Part shown: positions 1-7,872 of the stretch, piece after piece
Layout of the letters: every line of letters begins with the position of its first letter
Numbering within the stretch: the stretch's first letter is position 1
Assembly (NCBI RefSeq): GCF_001895925.1
Contig: NZ_MPPI01000026.1
Span: 15,412-64,240 of the forward strand
DNA length: 48,829 nucleotides
Direction of reading: 5' to 3'
Source of the DNA: Phormidesmis priestleyi ULC007
GTDB lineage: Bacteria > Cyanobacteriota > Cyanobacteriia > Leptolyngbyales > Leptolyngbyaceae
The notes under the pieces: generated by a model
Told to the model about the DNA's origin: nothing
The model's database searches: none
The model's input: only the letters and a program-made list of their open reading frames with translations
Position numbers and translations under genes: made by a program

Positions 1-2733
1 GGCTCGTTTGCGCTCGTTGGTATCCCGAAAGAAAAGAGACAACCCAGTCGGTGAAGGATAAACGTGAACCTCAAGCCACAAATCAAGCGGGGGATAATAT
101 TCCTCAAATTGCACCACGACCTGTTCGCTCAGCGATCGTCGATATTGGAATTCAAACTGGGTTTCGATTATGTCTGGGAACGATTCCCATATCGTTTTGC
201 CCAGCATTGCTTCTAAAGGAGTTTGCGTCACTCGCTCGGCGGCTTTGTTGGCGTAAGTAAAGCGAAAGTCGCGATCTAATGCCATAAACGCATCGGTAAC
301 GCGACCCAGAATCGTTCGCTCTCGCTGAGTGGCTTCTTGCCGTAGCTGTGCCAGCTTCAAACTTGCTTCTACCCTTGCCAACAGTTCACGCACTGAGAAC
401 GGTTTAGTTAGATAGTCGTCGGCCCCGGCTGCGAGTCCTTCAATCCGAGCTTCTTCGCCTGCGCGGGCTGATAACAGAATGACTGGAATGTCTTGAGTAG
501 CGGAATTAGACCGCAGCGGCGACCCCTCCGGAGGCTTGCGAAGCAAACGCAACAACTCAAACCCATCCATCCCCGGCATCATCACATCGGTTAACACTAG
601 ATCGGGTGGATTATTTTGAATCGCTGTCAAAGCAGCAACGCCATCGGCAACGGTCTGAACGGTATAAGAACTACTCAAGAGCCGTCGAATATAATCACGC
701 ATATCAGCGTTGTCGTCTGCCAATAAGATTTTAGATTTTGAGGTTTCAAGGTTCGATAAAGCCGATTGCTTGTCAGATTCAGGCGTGAATCGGTCAGGAT
801 GATCGGCGAGTTCAGATGCGATCGACAAATCCATGCTTTGGGGTAGCCATCGTTGTGCTTCTTCGACATAAGGTATCGCCCCTAATGCAGTAGATGCTAC
901 GGTGCGGCTTGCTCGAATCCGCTCGATCGATAAATGCGCGGTTCCGGTCGGAATTGAAACCGTAAAGCAACTCCCTTGCCCAAAGGTGCTGGTTACTGCG
1001 ATCGTACCACCCTGTAACTTAACGAGTTCTTGCACTAGCGATAGCCCAATACCAGATCCTTCAAAGCTTCGCCCTTGAGAGTTTTGAACGCGGTGGAAGC
1101 GCTCAAATAAATGCGGCAATTCATCAGATGGAATCCCGACACCTGTATCAGCAACCGATAATTCAACGTGAGAGGTTAGCCACTGTAATCGCACCGTAAT
1201 CGATCCAGATAACGTGAACTTAAATGCATTTGATAAAAGATTGAGAACGATTTTCTCCCACATTTCGCAATCGACATAAATCGCTTCGGGCAATGGTGGA
1301 GTGTCCACTATTAATGACAGTCCCGCCTGTTCTATCAGCGATCGAAAGGCGCTTGCAAGGTCTGCCGTATAAAGGGCTAAATCGACAGGTTCATAGACTG
1401 CCTGCACTCGCCCCGCTTCAATGCGCGAGAAATCAAGCAGCATATTCACTAACTTTTGGAGTCGCAAACCATTGCGCTGCACCAGGTTTAATTGTTCCCG
1501 TTCATCAGGCTGCAAGCGGTTGTCTAGCGTGGTTGACAACTCTTCGAGCGGACTCAGCATCAGCGTGAGCGGGGTGCGGAATTCGTGAGAGACATTGCTA
1601 AAAAACACGGTTTTGGCACGATCGACTTCTGCCAACGCTTCCGATCGTTTGCGTTCTTCTTCATAAGCATTGGCGTTAGCGAGGCTGGCTGAAATTTGCG
1701 CTGTCACTAGATCAATAAATCGCTGATAGTTGTCGTCAAACAGCCGGAATGGGTTTAGCCCAGCCACCAAGAATCCTACCCTTCCGGTTTGACTAGATGG
1801 CATGCCTTCAGAGTTACGTAAGACCCCGATCGGTGCAACGATGGCTTGGTGGGGCGATCGTTGCCAAGCCCCCATCGGCAAATGGTCAAATATCGTTTCT
1901 AAATCTGAAATTAGACGACCCTTTTGAGTTTTGAAGACTTCTGCAAACTGCCAAATCGAATCGGCATCGAGATCAAAACTTTTAGAAGCCGCGACGTGAC
2001 GGCTATTTTGTAGTTCCCCAGAAGAGTCATCAATGCCGCAGGTTCCAGCCAGAAAAACAGACTGCTGATCAGAATCGATCAGATAAATCATCGCAAACGG
2101 CAGATCGTAGGGATTCGTTTCTAAACAACTCATACTCCGCGTACAGGCTTCATCAAAGGTGCGGGCATCTGCGGTTTTGGCTGCCAGTTCTCTGAGCAGG
2201 GTCAATTGCCGCTCTCCAATGATGCGCTGTGTGTCATCGGTGTTAGCACAAATGATGCCGCCAGTTTCGCCATTATCATCTGGCACCGGACTATAGGAAA
2301 ATGTGTAATAAGTTTCTTCTGAATAGCCGTTACGCTCCATAATCAGCAACAGCGCTTCGTCGTAAGTGCCCTCGTTTTTGAGCATTGCAGACTCGGCGCG
2401 CGGCCCCACCTGATCCCAGATTTCTCGCCAAACCACAGAAGCGGGTTGCCCTAGTGCTGTTGGGTGTTTGCCTCCTACGATCGCTCGATAGGCATCGTTG
2501 TAAAGGTTAATCAGGTCATCACCCCACCAAACAAACATCGGTTGTCGAGAGGTCAGCATAATGCGGACGGCAGTTTTGAGGCTTTGCGACCACTGCGCTG
2601 GCGAACCCAGTGACGTTTCTGACCAGTCTATTGCTCGCATCAACGCACCCGTCGCACCTCCACCCGCGAGAACGTTCTCGATTTTTCCTTGCGGCGATCC
2701 TTCTGAGTTTTGTGAAGCAAATCGTTCAGTCAT
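1..2733 (-). CDS. Hybrid sensor histidine kinase, C-terminus beyond the window
   Basis: The frame is open for 911 codons from an ATG at 2733 (AAAGGA just upstream) to the window edge, so the protein is partial. In order I read: a PAS-like region (about residues 30-170), a GAF-like region (190-350), a HisKA domain with the H-box motif VSHEFRTP near residue 383, a HATPase_c domain with motifs VADTGVGIP and GSGIGLSLV, a receiver domain with acceptor Asp in LVLTDVMMPGMDG near residue 714 and the switch Lys in DDYLTKPF, and a second PAS domain ending in the usual FRDTNERKRA linker. That linker normally leads into more PAS/GAF or a second kinase core, so this is probably a multi-step phosphorelay sensor. 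No transmembrane segment is visible, suggesting a cytoplasmic sensor. The receiver carries a short in-frame insertion (see 511-550). The start overlaps the end of a receiver remnant by 8 bp, implying a former response-regulator/kinase operon. The signal sensed is unknown. Confidence 0.9.
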   Translation of the reverse strand, partial: MTERFASQNSEGSPQGKIENVLAGGGATGALMRAIDWSETSLGSPAQWSQSLKTAVRIMLTSRQPMFVWWGDDLINLYNDAYRAIVGGKHPTALGQPASVVWREIWDQVGPRAESAMLKNEGTYDEALLLIMERNGYSEETYYTFSYSPVPDDNGETGGIICANTDDTQRIIGERQLTLLRELAAKTADARTFDEACTRSMSCLETNPYDLPFAMIYLIDSDQQSVFLAGTCGIDDSSGELQNSRHVAASKSFDLDADSIWQFAEVFKTQKGRLISDLETIFDHLPMGAWQRSPHQAIVAPIGVLRNSEGMPSSQTGRVGFLVAGLNPFRLFDDNYQRFIDLVTAQISASLANANAYEEERKRSEALAEVDRAKTVFFSNVSHEFRTPLTLMLSPLEELSTTLDNRLQPDEREQLNLVQRNGLRLQKLVNMLLDFSRIEAGRVQAVYEPVDLALYTADLASAFRSLIEQAGLSLIVDTPPLPEAIYVDCEMWEKIVLNLLSNAFKFTLSGSITVRLQWLTSHVELSVADTGVGIPSDELPHLFERFHRVQNSQGRSFEGSGIGLSLVQELVKLQGGTIAVTSTFGQGSCFTVSIPTGTAHLSIERIRASRTVASTALGAIPYVEEAQRWLPQSMDLSIASELADHPDRFTPESDKQSALSNLETSKSKILLADDNADMRDYIRRLLSSSYTVQTVADGVAALTAIQNNPPDLVLTDVMMPGMDGFELLRLLRKPPEGSPLRSNSATQDIPVILLSARAGEEARIEGLAAGADDYLTKPFSVRELLARVEASLKLAQLRQEATQRERTILGRVTDAFMALDRDFRFTYANKAAERVTQTPLEAMLGKTIWESFPDIIETQFEFQYRRSLSEQVVVQFEEYYPPLDLWLEVHVYPSPTGLSLFFRDTNERKRA
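511..550. repeat. Small palindromic insertion inside the receiver domain
   Basis: The stretch contains two adjacent palindromes, CCTCCGGAGG (525-534) and GCTTGCGAAGC (534-544). In the kinase frame it adds about 11 residues (KPPEGSPLRSN) between LLRLLR and ATQDIPVILLSA, where receiver domains normally have a short uninterrupted loop. It resembles the short palindromic elements that sit in frame inside cyanobacterial genes. That it is an inserted element is an inference from the receiver alignment. Confidence 0.5.
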
Positions 2734-2914
2734 TTCCAGTCCTTTCTACTAACGTCACAATTATTTTGACTAATGCTTCTAGATCGTCAGGTTTAGTCAG
2801 GTGTTTTTGAAAGCCCGCGTTGAGTGCCTGCTGTTGATCATACTCGCCCGCGTAGGCGATCGGGGCAATGGCTGGATCGCTATAAAGTCTGACGATATCG
2901 TGCTCGATCGTCAC
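2726..2914 (-). pseudogene. Response-regulator receiver remnant
   Basis: The 62-residue frame matches only the C-terminal half of a receiver domain: AYAGEYDQQQALNAGFQKHL, then TKPDDLEALVKIIVTL, i.e. beta-4, alpha-4, the TKP switch-lysine motif and alpha-5. The N-terminal half with the acidic pocket and the acceptor Asp is missing, and the first 15 or so residues do not look like a receiver. It ends 8 bp inside the start of the kinase gene (TGA at 2728-2726), as a cognate regulator would. I interpret it as the leftover of a deleted or truncated cognate response regulator. It cannot receive a phosphoryl group as it stands. Confidence 0.65.
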
Positions 2915-2990
2915 TCTCAGCCATGATTAAAATCATTTTCTGTCTGTTCCATGTTTAAAGATGTTGTTGACCGTTTGAGACTAGATGAGC

Positions 2991-3281
2991 TTAAGGTTGC
3001 TCGGTTTGTTCGTCAAAGTAATCTTCGAGAAGCGTTTGAGCGCAGACTTGATGAAATTTGATCGGTGAATTTTTGAGTTCATGCAGCATCGCTTTTAGCT
3101 GCATCAGCGCCAGCGACGAAGGCTGCGATCGATTGTTTTCCCACCGATTAATCGTGGGGAGAGTCACCCCTAACTTTCGAGCAAACTGCGCTTGGGTTAG
3201 CCCTAACAGTTGACGCAACTGACGGATAACAATGCCAATTTCGCTTTGAGGCTTGGCTAGGGGACTAGACGTAGTTGCCAT
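2991..3281 (-). CDS. XRE-family helix-turn-helix transcriptional regulator
   Basis: This is a 96-residue protein with a Cro/C1-type HTH at about residues 16-70: IGIVIRQLRQLLGLTQAQFA, then RKLGVTLPTINRWENNRSQP, which carries the Q-x-x-x-A...T-I-x-x-W-E-N signature. The remaining C-terminal segment is short and helical and has no recognisable sensor domain. Single-domain XRE proteins of this size are usually local or self-repressors. A perfect 10-bp dyad lies 19 bp upstream of its ATG (3300-3335) and is the natural operator candidate. It may also be the antitoxin half of a lost toxin-antitoxin pair, since no partner gene is adjacent. Its target is unknown. Confidence 0.85.
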   Translation of the reverse strand: MATTSSPLAKPQSEIGIVIRQLRQLLGLTQAQFARKLGVTLPTINRWENNRSQPSSLALMQLKAMLHELKNSPIKFHQVCAQTLLEDYFDEQTEQP

Positions 3282-3299
3282 AGATTTACCTACACGCTC

Positions 3300-3335
3300 T
3301 GATCAATAACACATTAGATGATGCATTATTGATCA
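3300..3335. promoter_or_regulatory. Perfect inverted repeat upstream of the XRE gene (candidate operator)
   Basis: TGATCAATAA (3300-3309) is repeated as its exact reverse complement TTATTGATCA (3326-3335), with 16 bp between the arms. The centre-to-centre distance is about 26 bp, and the dyad sits immediately upstream of the XRE start at 3281. Autoregulation is an inference from this position. Confidence 0.55.
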
Positions 3336-3523
3336 AAAGGCATAGGATGTTTGAAAAGCATCTATCGCTTGAGGTAGATTTCGGGCAGTGCAATGCTAAT
3401 AAAACTGCTAGATTCTCGAATGAAAACCGCCCCTACGTAGATTAAAACAACGCGTAGAGGCGGAAGAAATTTAAGATAACGTCAGTCCGACAGAAGTGGG
3501 TTGCTCCGGTTGTGAATTCGAGA

Positions 3524-3644
3524 AGCCCCCTAAATCCCCCAATTTGGGGGACTTCAAGCCAAAATTTCCGGTTCAAAGTCCCCAGAATGGGGATTTAGGG
3601 GGCAGAAGGCGCTGACAACGAAGCGAAAAACCTCGTCGAACTGA
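3524..3644 (+). repeat. Interspersed palindromic repeat, family A, copy 1
   Basis: The core (3524-3603) is an imperfect palindrome beginning GCCCCCTAAATCCCCC and ending GGGGATTTAGGGGGC. It is followed by a 40-bp tail containing AACGAAGCG and CGTCGAACTGA. The same core plus tail recurs at 33947-34075 (same orientation) and at 41474-41601 (inverted). It carries no reading frame of its own and looks like a MITE- or REP-type element. Confidence 0.75.
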
Positions 3645-3718
3645 TTTTGGAATGGTCGATTCCGAAGGTGGCAACGATCTCACACTCATGCAGATCTGTC
3701 GCGTAGATCAAATGGATA

Positions 3719-4189
3719 TCAAAAAGAAACACACGACAAATCATCAACTCGCAGCACCGATTGTTGTCGAAACATCTGCTTATATACTGTCCGAATTTGT
3801 TCGATACTGTTGTGATGTTTGTTGTTGAGTGGATAGACCAACAGCAAAAGCTTTGACTTCTCTTTAACAACCGCTCGATTGGGTGCTTTAAATTGACCTG
3901 TTGCACTCAACACCGTCAAGCCATCTGGAAATAGGGGCGTGACTTGGCGATCAACAAAGCGCTGAAACTCTGCCTCGGTTATGACTGAGCGATCGGGTTT
4001 TGACAAACCAAACAATAGCTCAGTTCTGGCAAAAGTTTTTCCAGTAAGCTGCTGACAACTCTCTTGTATGTTCAACTGTTCGACGGGTGCCTGTTTAGCA
4101 AAGGCAGTCAGAACAACGACTATAGAACTTGCGGCTAACCCAGTGCCCAAAAAGATTCCGAGTGTGGTGCCACGCAGTTTGAATTTCAT
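3719..4189 (-). CDS. DUF3574 family exported protein
   Basis: This 156-residue protein starts at ATG 4189 with a signal peptide or membrane anchor (hydrophobic stretch LGIFLGTGLAASSIVVVLTA, residues 10-29). The body matches DUF3574 features as I recall them: RTELLFGLSKPDRSVITEAE, then FVDRQVTPLFPDGLTVL and, near the end, QSVLRVDD. The family's function is unknown. A Cys in the mature N-terminus (IQESCQQL) and one near the C-terminus (LSCVSF) could form a disulfide. It is monocistronic as far as I can see. Repeat family A begins about 75 bp beyond its stop. Confidence 0.7.
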   Translation of the reverse strand: MKFKLRGTTLGIFLGTGLAASSIVVVLTAFAKQAPVEQLNIQESCQQLTGKTFARTELLFGLSKPDRSVITEAEFQRFVDRQVTPLFPDGLTVLSATGQFKAPNRAVVKEKSKLLLLVYPLNNKHHNSIEQIRTVYKQMFRQQSVLRVDDLSCVSF

Positions 4190-4270
4190 ATAATCAACGT
4201 TGAGCTAAATGGACAAATGTTGATGTAAGGGCACAGCATTGCCATACCCTATACTGACGATCGTCCCAAT

Positions 4271-4762
4271 TTACTCATTAAAGGGGTTTAAGCCATCAGC
4301 CCTCGCTGAGATCAACTGCTTCAGCACTTCTGGTTGCGAAGAGGCAAGATATTGAGCCGCGAAGGTGGGTGGTAAGAACTCCAACAATTGTTGATTTTCA
4401 ACCCACACTTCGATCACGCTGAAATAGTCCAGGCGATTGCACGACGCGACCCGCCAGCCTGCACGATTAGCAATCTCGTGAATTTGCGCCTCGGAGGTCG
4501 GCACTGAGATCGCCGCATGAAAAGCGTTATAGGTCTGAGCCTGGGAAGTTGGGTTCTCGAAAGTGCTTTCAGTTCCCACCCCTGGCGTAATCTCAGTGCC
4601 GCGTGGAAGCACCTCGATCATGGTTCCGTGTGGGTCAAGAGTCAGCGCAATATAGCTGCCTTCATGATGCGGAAATGGCACCGCTTGTCCCTGGCACATT
4701 TCAGCTAGAACTTTAGCAACCTGGAGCGGCTGATTTGCCGCGATCGAAACATGATGAATCAT
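4271..4762 (-). CDS. VOC-like (glyoxalase/bleomycin-resistance fold) protein
   Basis: The frame is open up to 4879, but I start it at ATG 4762, where TAGGAG lies 9 nt upstream and where family proteins begin (MIHHVSIAANQPLQVAKVLA). This gives 163 residues. The opening HHVSIAAN with a later YIALTLDPHGTMIEVLPRG is the beta-alpha-beta-beta-beta pattern of a vicinal-oxygen-chelate module; the second half (AFHAAISVPTSEAQIHEIA to VENQQLLEFLPP) forms a second module with a terminal Glu-type metal-ligand position. The substrate is not predictable. It follows the broken HicB-like gene by about 120 bp on the same strand. Confidence 0.6.
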   Translation of the reverse strand: MIHHVSIAANQPLQVAKVLAEMCQGQAVPFPHHEGSYIALTLDPHGTMIEVLPRGTEITPGVGTESTFENPTSQAQTYNAFHAAISVPTSEAQIHEIANRAGWRVASCNRLDYFSVIEVWVENQQLLEFLPPTFAAQYLASSQPEVLKQLISARADGLNPFNE

Positions 4763-4885
4763 TGTAAAACTCCTAAATTTGAAGTCAAAGTTGTCAAGTT
4801 GTCTGCCATTGCTACTAGGGTTGCAAACGCCCAAGTAGAGAACTTGGCTATTCAATCGATCGACATTGTTGCTTTTCACGCTCAG

Positions 4886-5155
4886 TCAGTTGTGGTTATG
4901 CAAGTTAATCTCGTAAATTTCTGAGGCTGGCTCCTTCGACTCCACCATCAAAAACTCATGCAATTCCTTAATGGGAATGGGAGCGCTATAAATATCAGAT
5001 TGAGATTCGTAAACCTCTTGAAACGACTCAATTGCCTGCTTCAGTTTTGTGATTGCGCTATCCTGCGTGTCGCCCTGTCCCACAATGCCATTCTCTAAAC
5101 ATAAGGCGACCTAATAACCCCTACTTTGGCGCAGAACAACGGTGTAAAAATCCAT
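4886..5155 (-). pseudogene. HicB-like (UPF0150) antitoxin-type gene with an amber stop
   Basis: Reading from ATG 5155 gives MDFYTVVLRQSRGY, then TAG at 5113-5111, then VALCLENGIVGQGDTQDSAI and TKLKQAIESF. The continuous frame is a HicB/UPF0150 domain; at the stop the family usually has Trp (GYWVALCLE), so a single TGG-to-TAG change explains it. A downstream fragment could restart at GTG 5083 (65 residues), without the first beta-strand. No HicA-like small basic protein is visible on either side, so the toxin is absent. The tail after about residue 55 (PIPIKELHEFLMVE) is longer than in minimal HicB. A sequencing error at this base would restore the gene. Confidence 0.65.
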
Positions 5156-5309
5156 TTTGACTGCCCCTATCCAAATAACCTTATTTTCGCATTGTAGAAC
5201 AGGTTTGATTGCTCCGCTGATATCCTCAAAATGCACCTAAACCTTGCGGTTACTTGGCGATCGCATCCCACCAATGACTTGTCAAATCCACCTCAACTGA
5301 GAACTTGAG

Positions 5310-5395
5310 GTCTAACGATTGAGTTCAGCGGCGGCGATTAAACTTAGCCTCACCACCGACTATATCTATTTCGCCGCTGCAACGATTTGTTATCT
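5310..5395 (-). other. attC-like integron recombination site, copy 1
   Basis: Read on the minus strand, the 86-bp segment begins AGATAAC (R''-like), followed by AAATCGTTGCAGCGGCGA. It ends TCGCCGCCGCTGAACTCAATC followed by GTTAGAC, a perfect GTTRRRY R' box. The two halves are complementary, and the 5' half has one extra base (GTT-G-CAGCGGCG against GTT-CAGCGGCG), as in known attC sites where this becomes an extrahelical base. It begins 19 bp after the stop of the pentapeptide gene, the usual place for a cassette attC. No integrase or attI is visible. Confidence 0.55.
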
Positions 5396-5413
5396 TGCCG
5401 TCGCGGTTGCAGA

Positions 5414-7399
5414 TTATGCGGGAAATCCTAAAGCTTTTAGAATCAATGGCAATAATTTACTACAAGCTTCCACGATCTTGGCCGTGTCAGGCAGACTTTT
5501 CAAGGTCGCGTCAAACATCTTCATCGCTTTTCGCACGATTCCTTCCCGTTTTTCAGGTTCCTCAGCTTTTTTTGCTTCAGCCAGAGATTTCACCTGTTCT
5601 AACAAGTCTGATTTATCTGGAGTGGAAAGATCTGCATCAGATTCAATCGCCTGTTGTAACTGAGTTAGAAGTGTTTTGATGCTTAACTGTTCTGGTTCAG
5701 ACGACTCAGGTAGTTGATTAATCGTGTTCGTAACATTACCGCTAATCTCGCCAAGATTGACCACACCATCGCCACTGCTCACCCCGCTGATATTGGCATT
5801 ATCGCCTGCATTGATGTTAATTCCTCTGTGTTCCGGCATAAAATCTCCTTGAACAGTTTCAACATTAAAGGTTGGCTGATGAAGTGCGGTTTGAATCATC
5901 TGCTCTAAGCTGCGAATGCGATCGTCCTTTTCCGTCAGCAAGAGCAATCGCGTCTCAGATAATGCTCTGAGTTGATTGTAATCACCAAAGTATTCTGAAC
6001 TTAGTTCTGATTTATCGACTGTCGGCGCTGTCCGCACCTTTAGATTGAGGCTATTTTGTCCCCGTTTCTCCATTGCCACGATCTCCAAATTGGCTTCTGG
6101 ATGATTCTGGGACAATTTTTTGAGGGCGATCGAAACAGCACGAGGGTCAACATCCTGGCTATGGTACAAATCCAGGGTATCAAAGAACGGCTGAATGAAA
6201 TCAGCAAACTCGCCTTCTGCAAAGGTTTCCCGTAGATTATCCGGCTTCCGTAAAGGATTTGGGTTTGCCTTGGTTGGAACTCGCATGTAAACATAATCAC
6301 ACTGCACCTTTTCCAGGTTGGTTGTGCTGGTAATGCCCCAATCCTCGATATAAACTCCGGTGAGAATTGCTCCGGTCAGATCAGCTCCTTCCAGTTGCGT
6401 TTGCTTCAGAATTGCTCTCGAAAAATTTGCATTTCGCAGATTGGAGTGATTGAGGTTAGCCCCCATGAATCTAGCATCTTGTAGGTTAGCCCCTTGCAGA
6501 TTGACTTTTTGCAGGTTAGAAAAATCAAAGTTTTGATCTTGCCCATTAAGAGTTGTAATGAGTTGTCTAAGATATTGATTATTCAGATGCCTCAACCTAA
6601 TTTGGCATCTCTCTAGTCCCCTTGCCTGAAACCAACAAACAGAATCGAGAATAGCTTCTCTAAAGGTGGTGTGGCCAAGATTGGCTTGAGTAAAATTTGC
6701 ACCTGTCAAATCTGCGCCAAGAAAACTTGTACCTCCGGTACTAATGATCGAGAACTTCATCAATTCATCTGTTATACCAATCAATACAGTTGTAAATGCA
6801 CCGAAAATTCTACTGCCTCTAGCATCTACAACAGCGGATACTGTTCCAGATTTCGTTCCAACTCCAGCTAGAACAATACATCCGATTAAGGATAAGCCTA
6901 CGGGGATACAGCCTACAGCGATAATAAAAGGCGATATACTCCCTGTCGCAAATCTAGAGATGGCCAGAGATAATACTAAAGATGTTCCTCCAACTACTCC
7001 TACAGCTATGCTTGCAGTCAAAGCAAGAGCTAAAGTTCTATAATAAAAACCATAATAAGAACCACAATAAGAACTTGATGCTGCAAAGGCTGAAGTACCA
7101 ATCACGGTGATAGATGCAATAGCAACAATAACAGCAGAGTTTGAAAGTATAGCTAGAATAACTAGTACTACCAATAAACCAGTAGCGATAAACCAACCAC
7201 CGCGCAATCCTGCTTTCACTCCAGTCAAATCTGTATCTTTCAAAATGGTATGACTGAAGTTAGCCCCTCGGATATTGGCATAGCTAAAGTCACTTCCAGA
7301 AAGGTCTTTACCTTTTAGGTCTTGTCCACACAAGTTAGCACGCTGAAAGTTACGCTCTCCAGCCGCATAGCGTCGTAGTAGCTCTTTGGCTTTCATCAA
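5414..7399 (-). CDS. Membrane pentapeptide-repeat protein with a conserved-looking C-terminal helical domain
   Basis: This 661-residue protein starts with pentapeptide repeats (about 15-62: NFQRANLCGQDLKGKDLSGS), continues with four or more hydrophobic segments (about 68-205, e.g. FIATGLLVVLVILAILS), then more pentapeptides (about 225-250 and 290-350: NLQKVNLQGANLQDARFMGA). A soluble part follows with a predicted helix pair, then a GD-rich strand segment (ININAGDNANISGVSSGDG, about 535-555) and a C-terminal helical bundle (about 575-661) ending in LLPLILKALGF. Pentapeptide modules form right-handed beta-helices used as interaction surfaces. The hydrophobic insert predicts an inner-membrane location. 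The gene is the last of a three-gene minus-strand block and its stop abuts the attC-like site at 5310-5395. Its function is unknown; a membrane-acting or scaffolding role in a conflict system is only a guess. Confidence 0.8.
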   Translation of the reverse strand: MMKAKELLRRYAAGERNFQRANLCGQDLKGKDLSGSDFSYANIRGANFSHTILKDTDLTGVKAGLRGGWFIATGLLVVLVILAILSNSAVIVAIASITVIGTSAFAASSSYCGSYYGFYYRTLALALTASIAVGVVGGTSLVLSLAISRFATGSISPFIIAVGCIPVGLSLIGCIVLAGVGTKSGTVSAVVDARGSRIFGAFTTVLIGITDELMKFSIISTGGTSFLGADLTGANFTQANLGHTTFREAILDSVCWFQARGLERCQIRLRHLNNQYLRQLITTLNGQDQNFDFSNLQKVNLQGANLQDARFMGANLNHSNLRNANFSRAILKQTQLEGADLTGAILTGVYIEDWGITSTTNLEKVQCDYVYMRVPTKANPNPLRKPDNLRETFAEGEFADFIQPFFDTLDLYHSQDVDPRAVSIALKKLSQNHPEANLEIVAMEKRGQNSLNLKVRTAPTVDKSELSSEYFGDYNQLRALSETRLLLLTEKDDRIRSLEQMIQTALHQPTFNVETVQGDFMPEHRGININAGDNANISGVSSGDGVVNLGEISGNVTNTINQLPESSEPEQLSIKTLLTQLQQAIESDADLSTPDKSDLLEQVKSLAEAKKAEEPEKREGIVRKAMKMFDATLKSLPDTAKIVEACSKLLPLILKALGFPA

Positions 7400-7426
7400 T
7401 CACAGGCTCATTTGCAATAATCTAGA

Positions 7427-7861
7427 TCAAGCTACTTTTGTTACCTGCCCTGAAGAAGTCTTAATTGAAACTAACGAAAGCAAATGGTGAATCTCACTTT
7501 GTTTTTGAGTATTCATCGATCGCACCTTCTCTTCAAAGGCAGATCGCGCGATCGCATCATTCATAATCCGAGAATGCAGAATCGCTGTCCATTCCGTTGC
7601 CCGTTTAACCAAATCAGGCATCACTTGAATAAACGCTTGCACCTGTTCTTGCACATCAAAGGACTCCAGAAGATGAACCAGACTAAACATCACTTCCGGT
7701 TGTTCGCAGGCATCATCTAGAATTAGGTGTAGGCTGGGCAAATTCGCAGGGTCAGGATTTTGGGCCAGCTTTTCTAAAGCGTGTTCAAACAGGGTGACTT
7801 CATCGGGCGATCGCAGCAACCGATTCGCTTTTAGCACATCAATTAGCGGATTCGGACTCAT
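7427..7861 (-). CDS. Immunity protein, Imm30-like
   Basis: This 144-residue, largely helical protein has the pattern I associate with Imm30: HLILDDACEQPEVMFSLVHL with LESFDVQE, followed by ATEWTAILHSRIMND. It begins 11 bp after the stop of the toxin module at 7873-8274 on the same strand, the usual toxin-then-immunity order of polymorphic toxin loci. It should neutralise that toxin in the cytoplasm by direct binding. It has no signal peptide. The next gene, the pentapeptide protein, starts 27 bp beyond its stop, so the three genes are probably co-transcribed. Confidence 0.65.
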   Translation of the reverse strand: MSPNPLIDVLKANRLLRSPDEVTLFEHALEKLAQNPDPANLPSLHLILDDACEQPEVMFSLVHLLESFDVQEQVQAFIQVMPDLVKRATEWTAILHSRIMNDAIARSAFEEKVRSMNTQKQSEIHHLLSLVSIKTSSGQVTKVA

Positions 7862-7872
7862 ACAACACGCTC

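Noticed and set aside
3595-3906. 103-codon minus-strand frame overlapping the DUF3574 gene
   Set aside because: It is an out-of-frame shadow running into repeat family A.
4190-4270. Possible third attC downstream of the VOC-like gene (AGCTCAACGTTGATT on the minus strand)
   Set aside because: The R' box deviates from GTTRRRY and no complementary 5' half is present.
5156-5309. Search for a hicA partner beside the HicB-like gene
   Set aside because: No frame on either side encodes a small basic protein with a HicA-type GSH motif.
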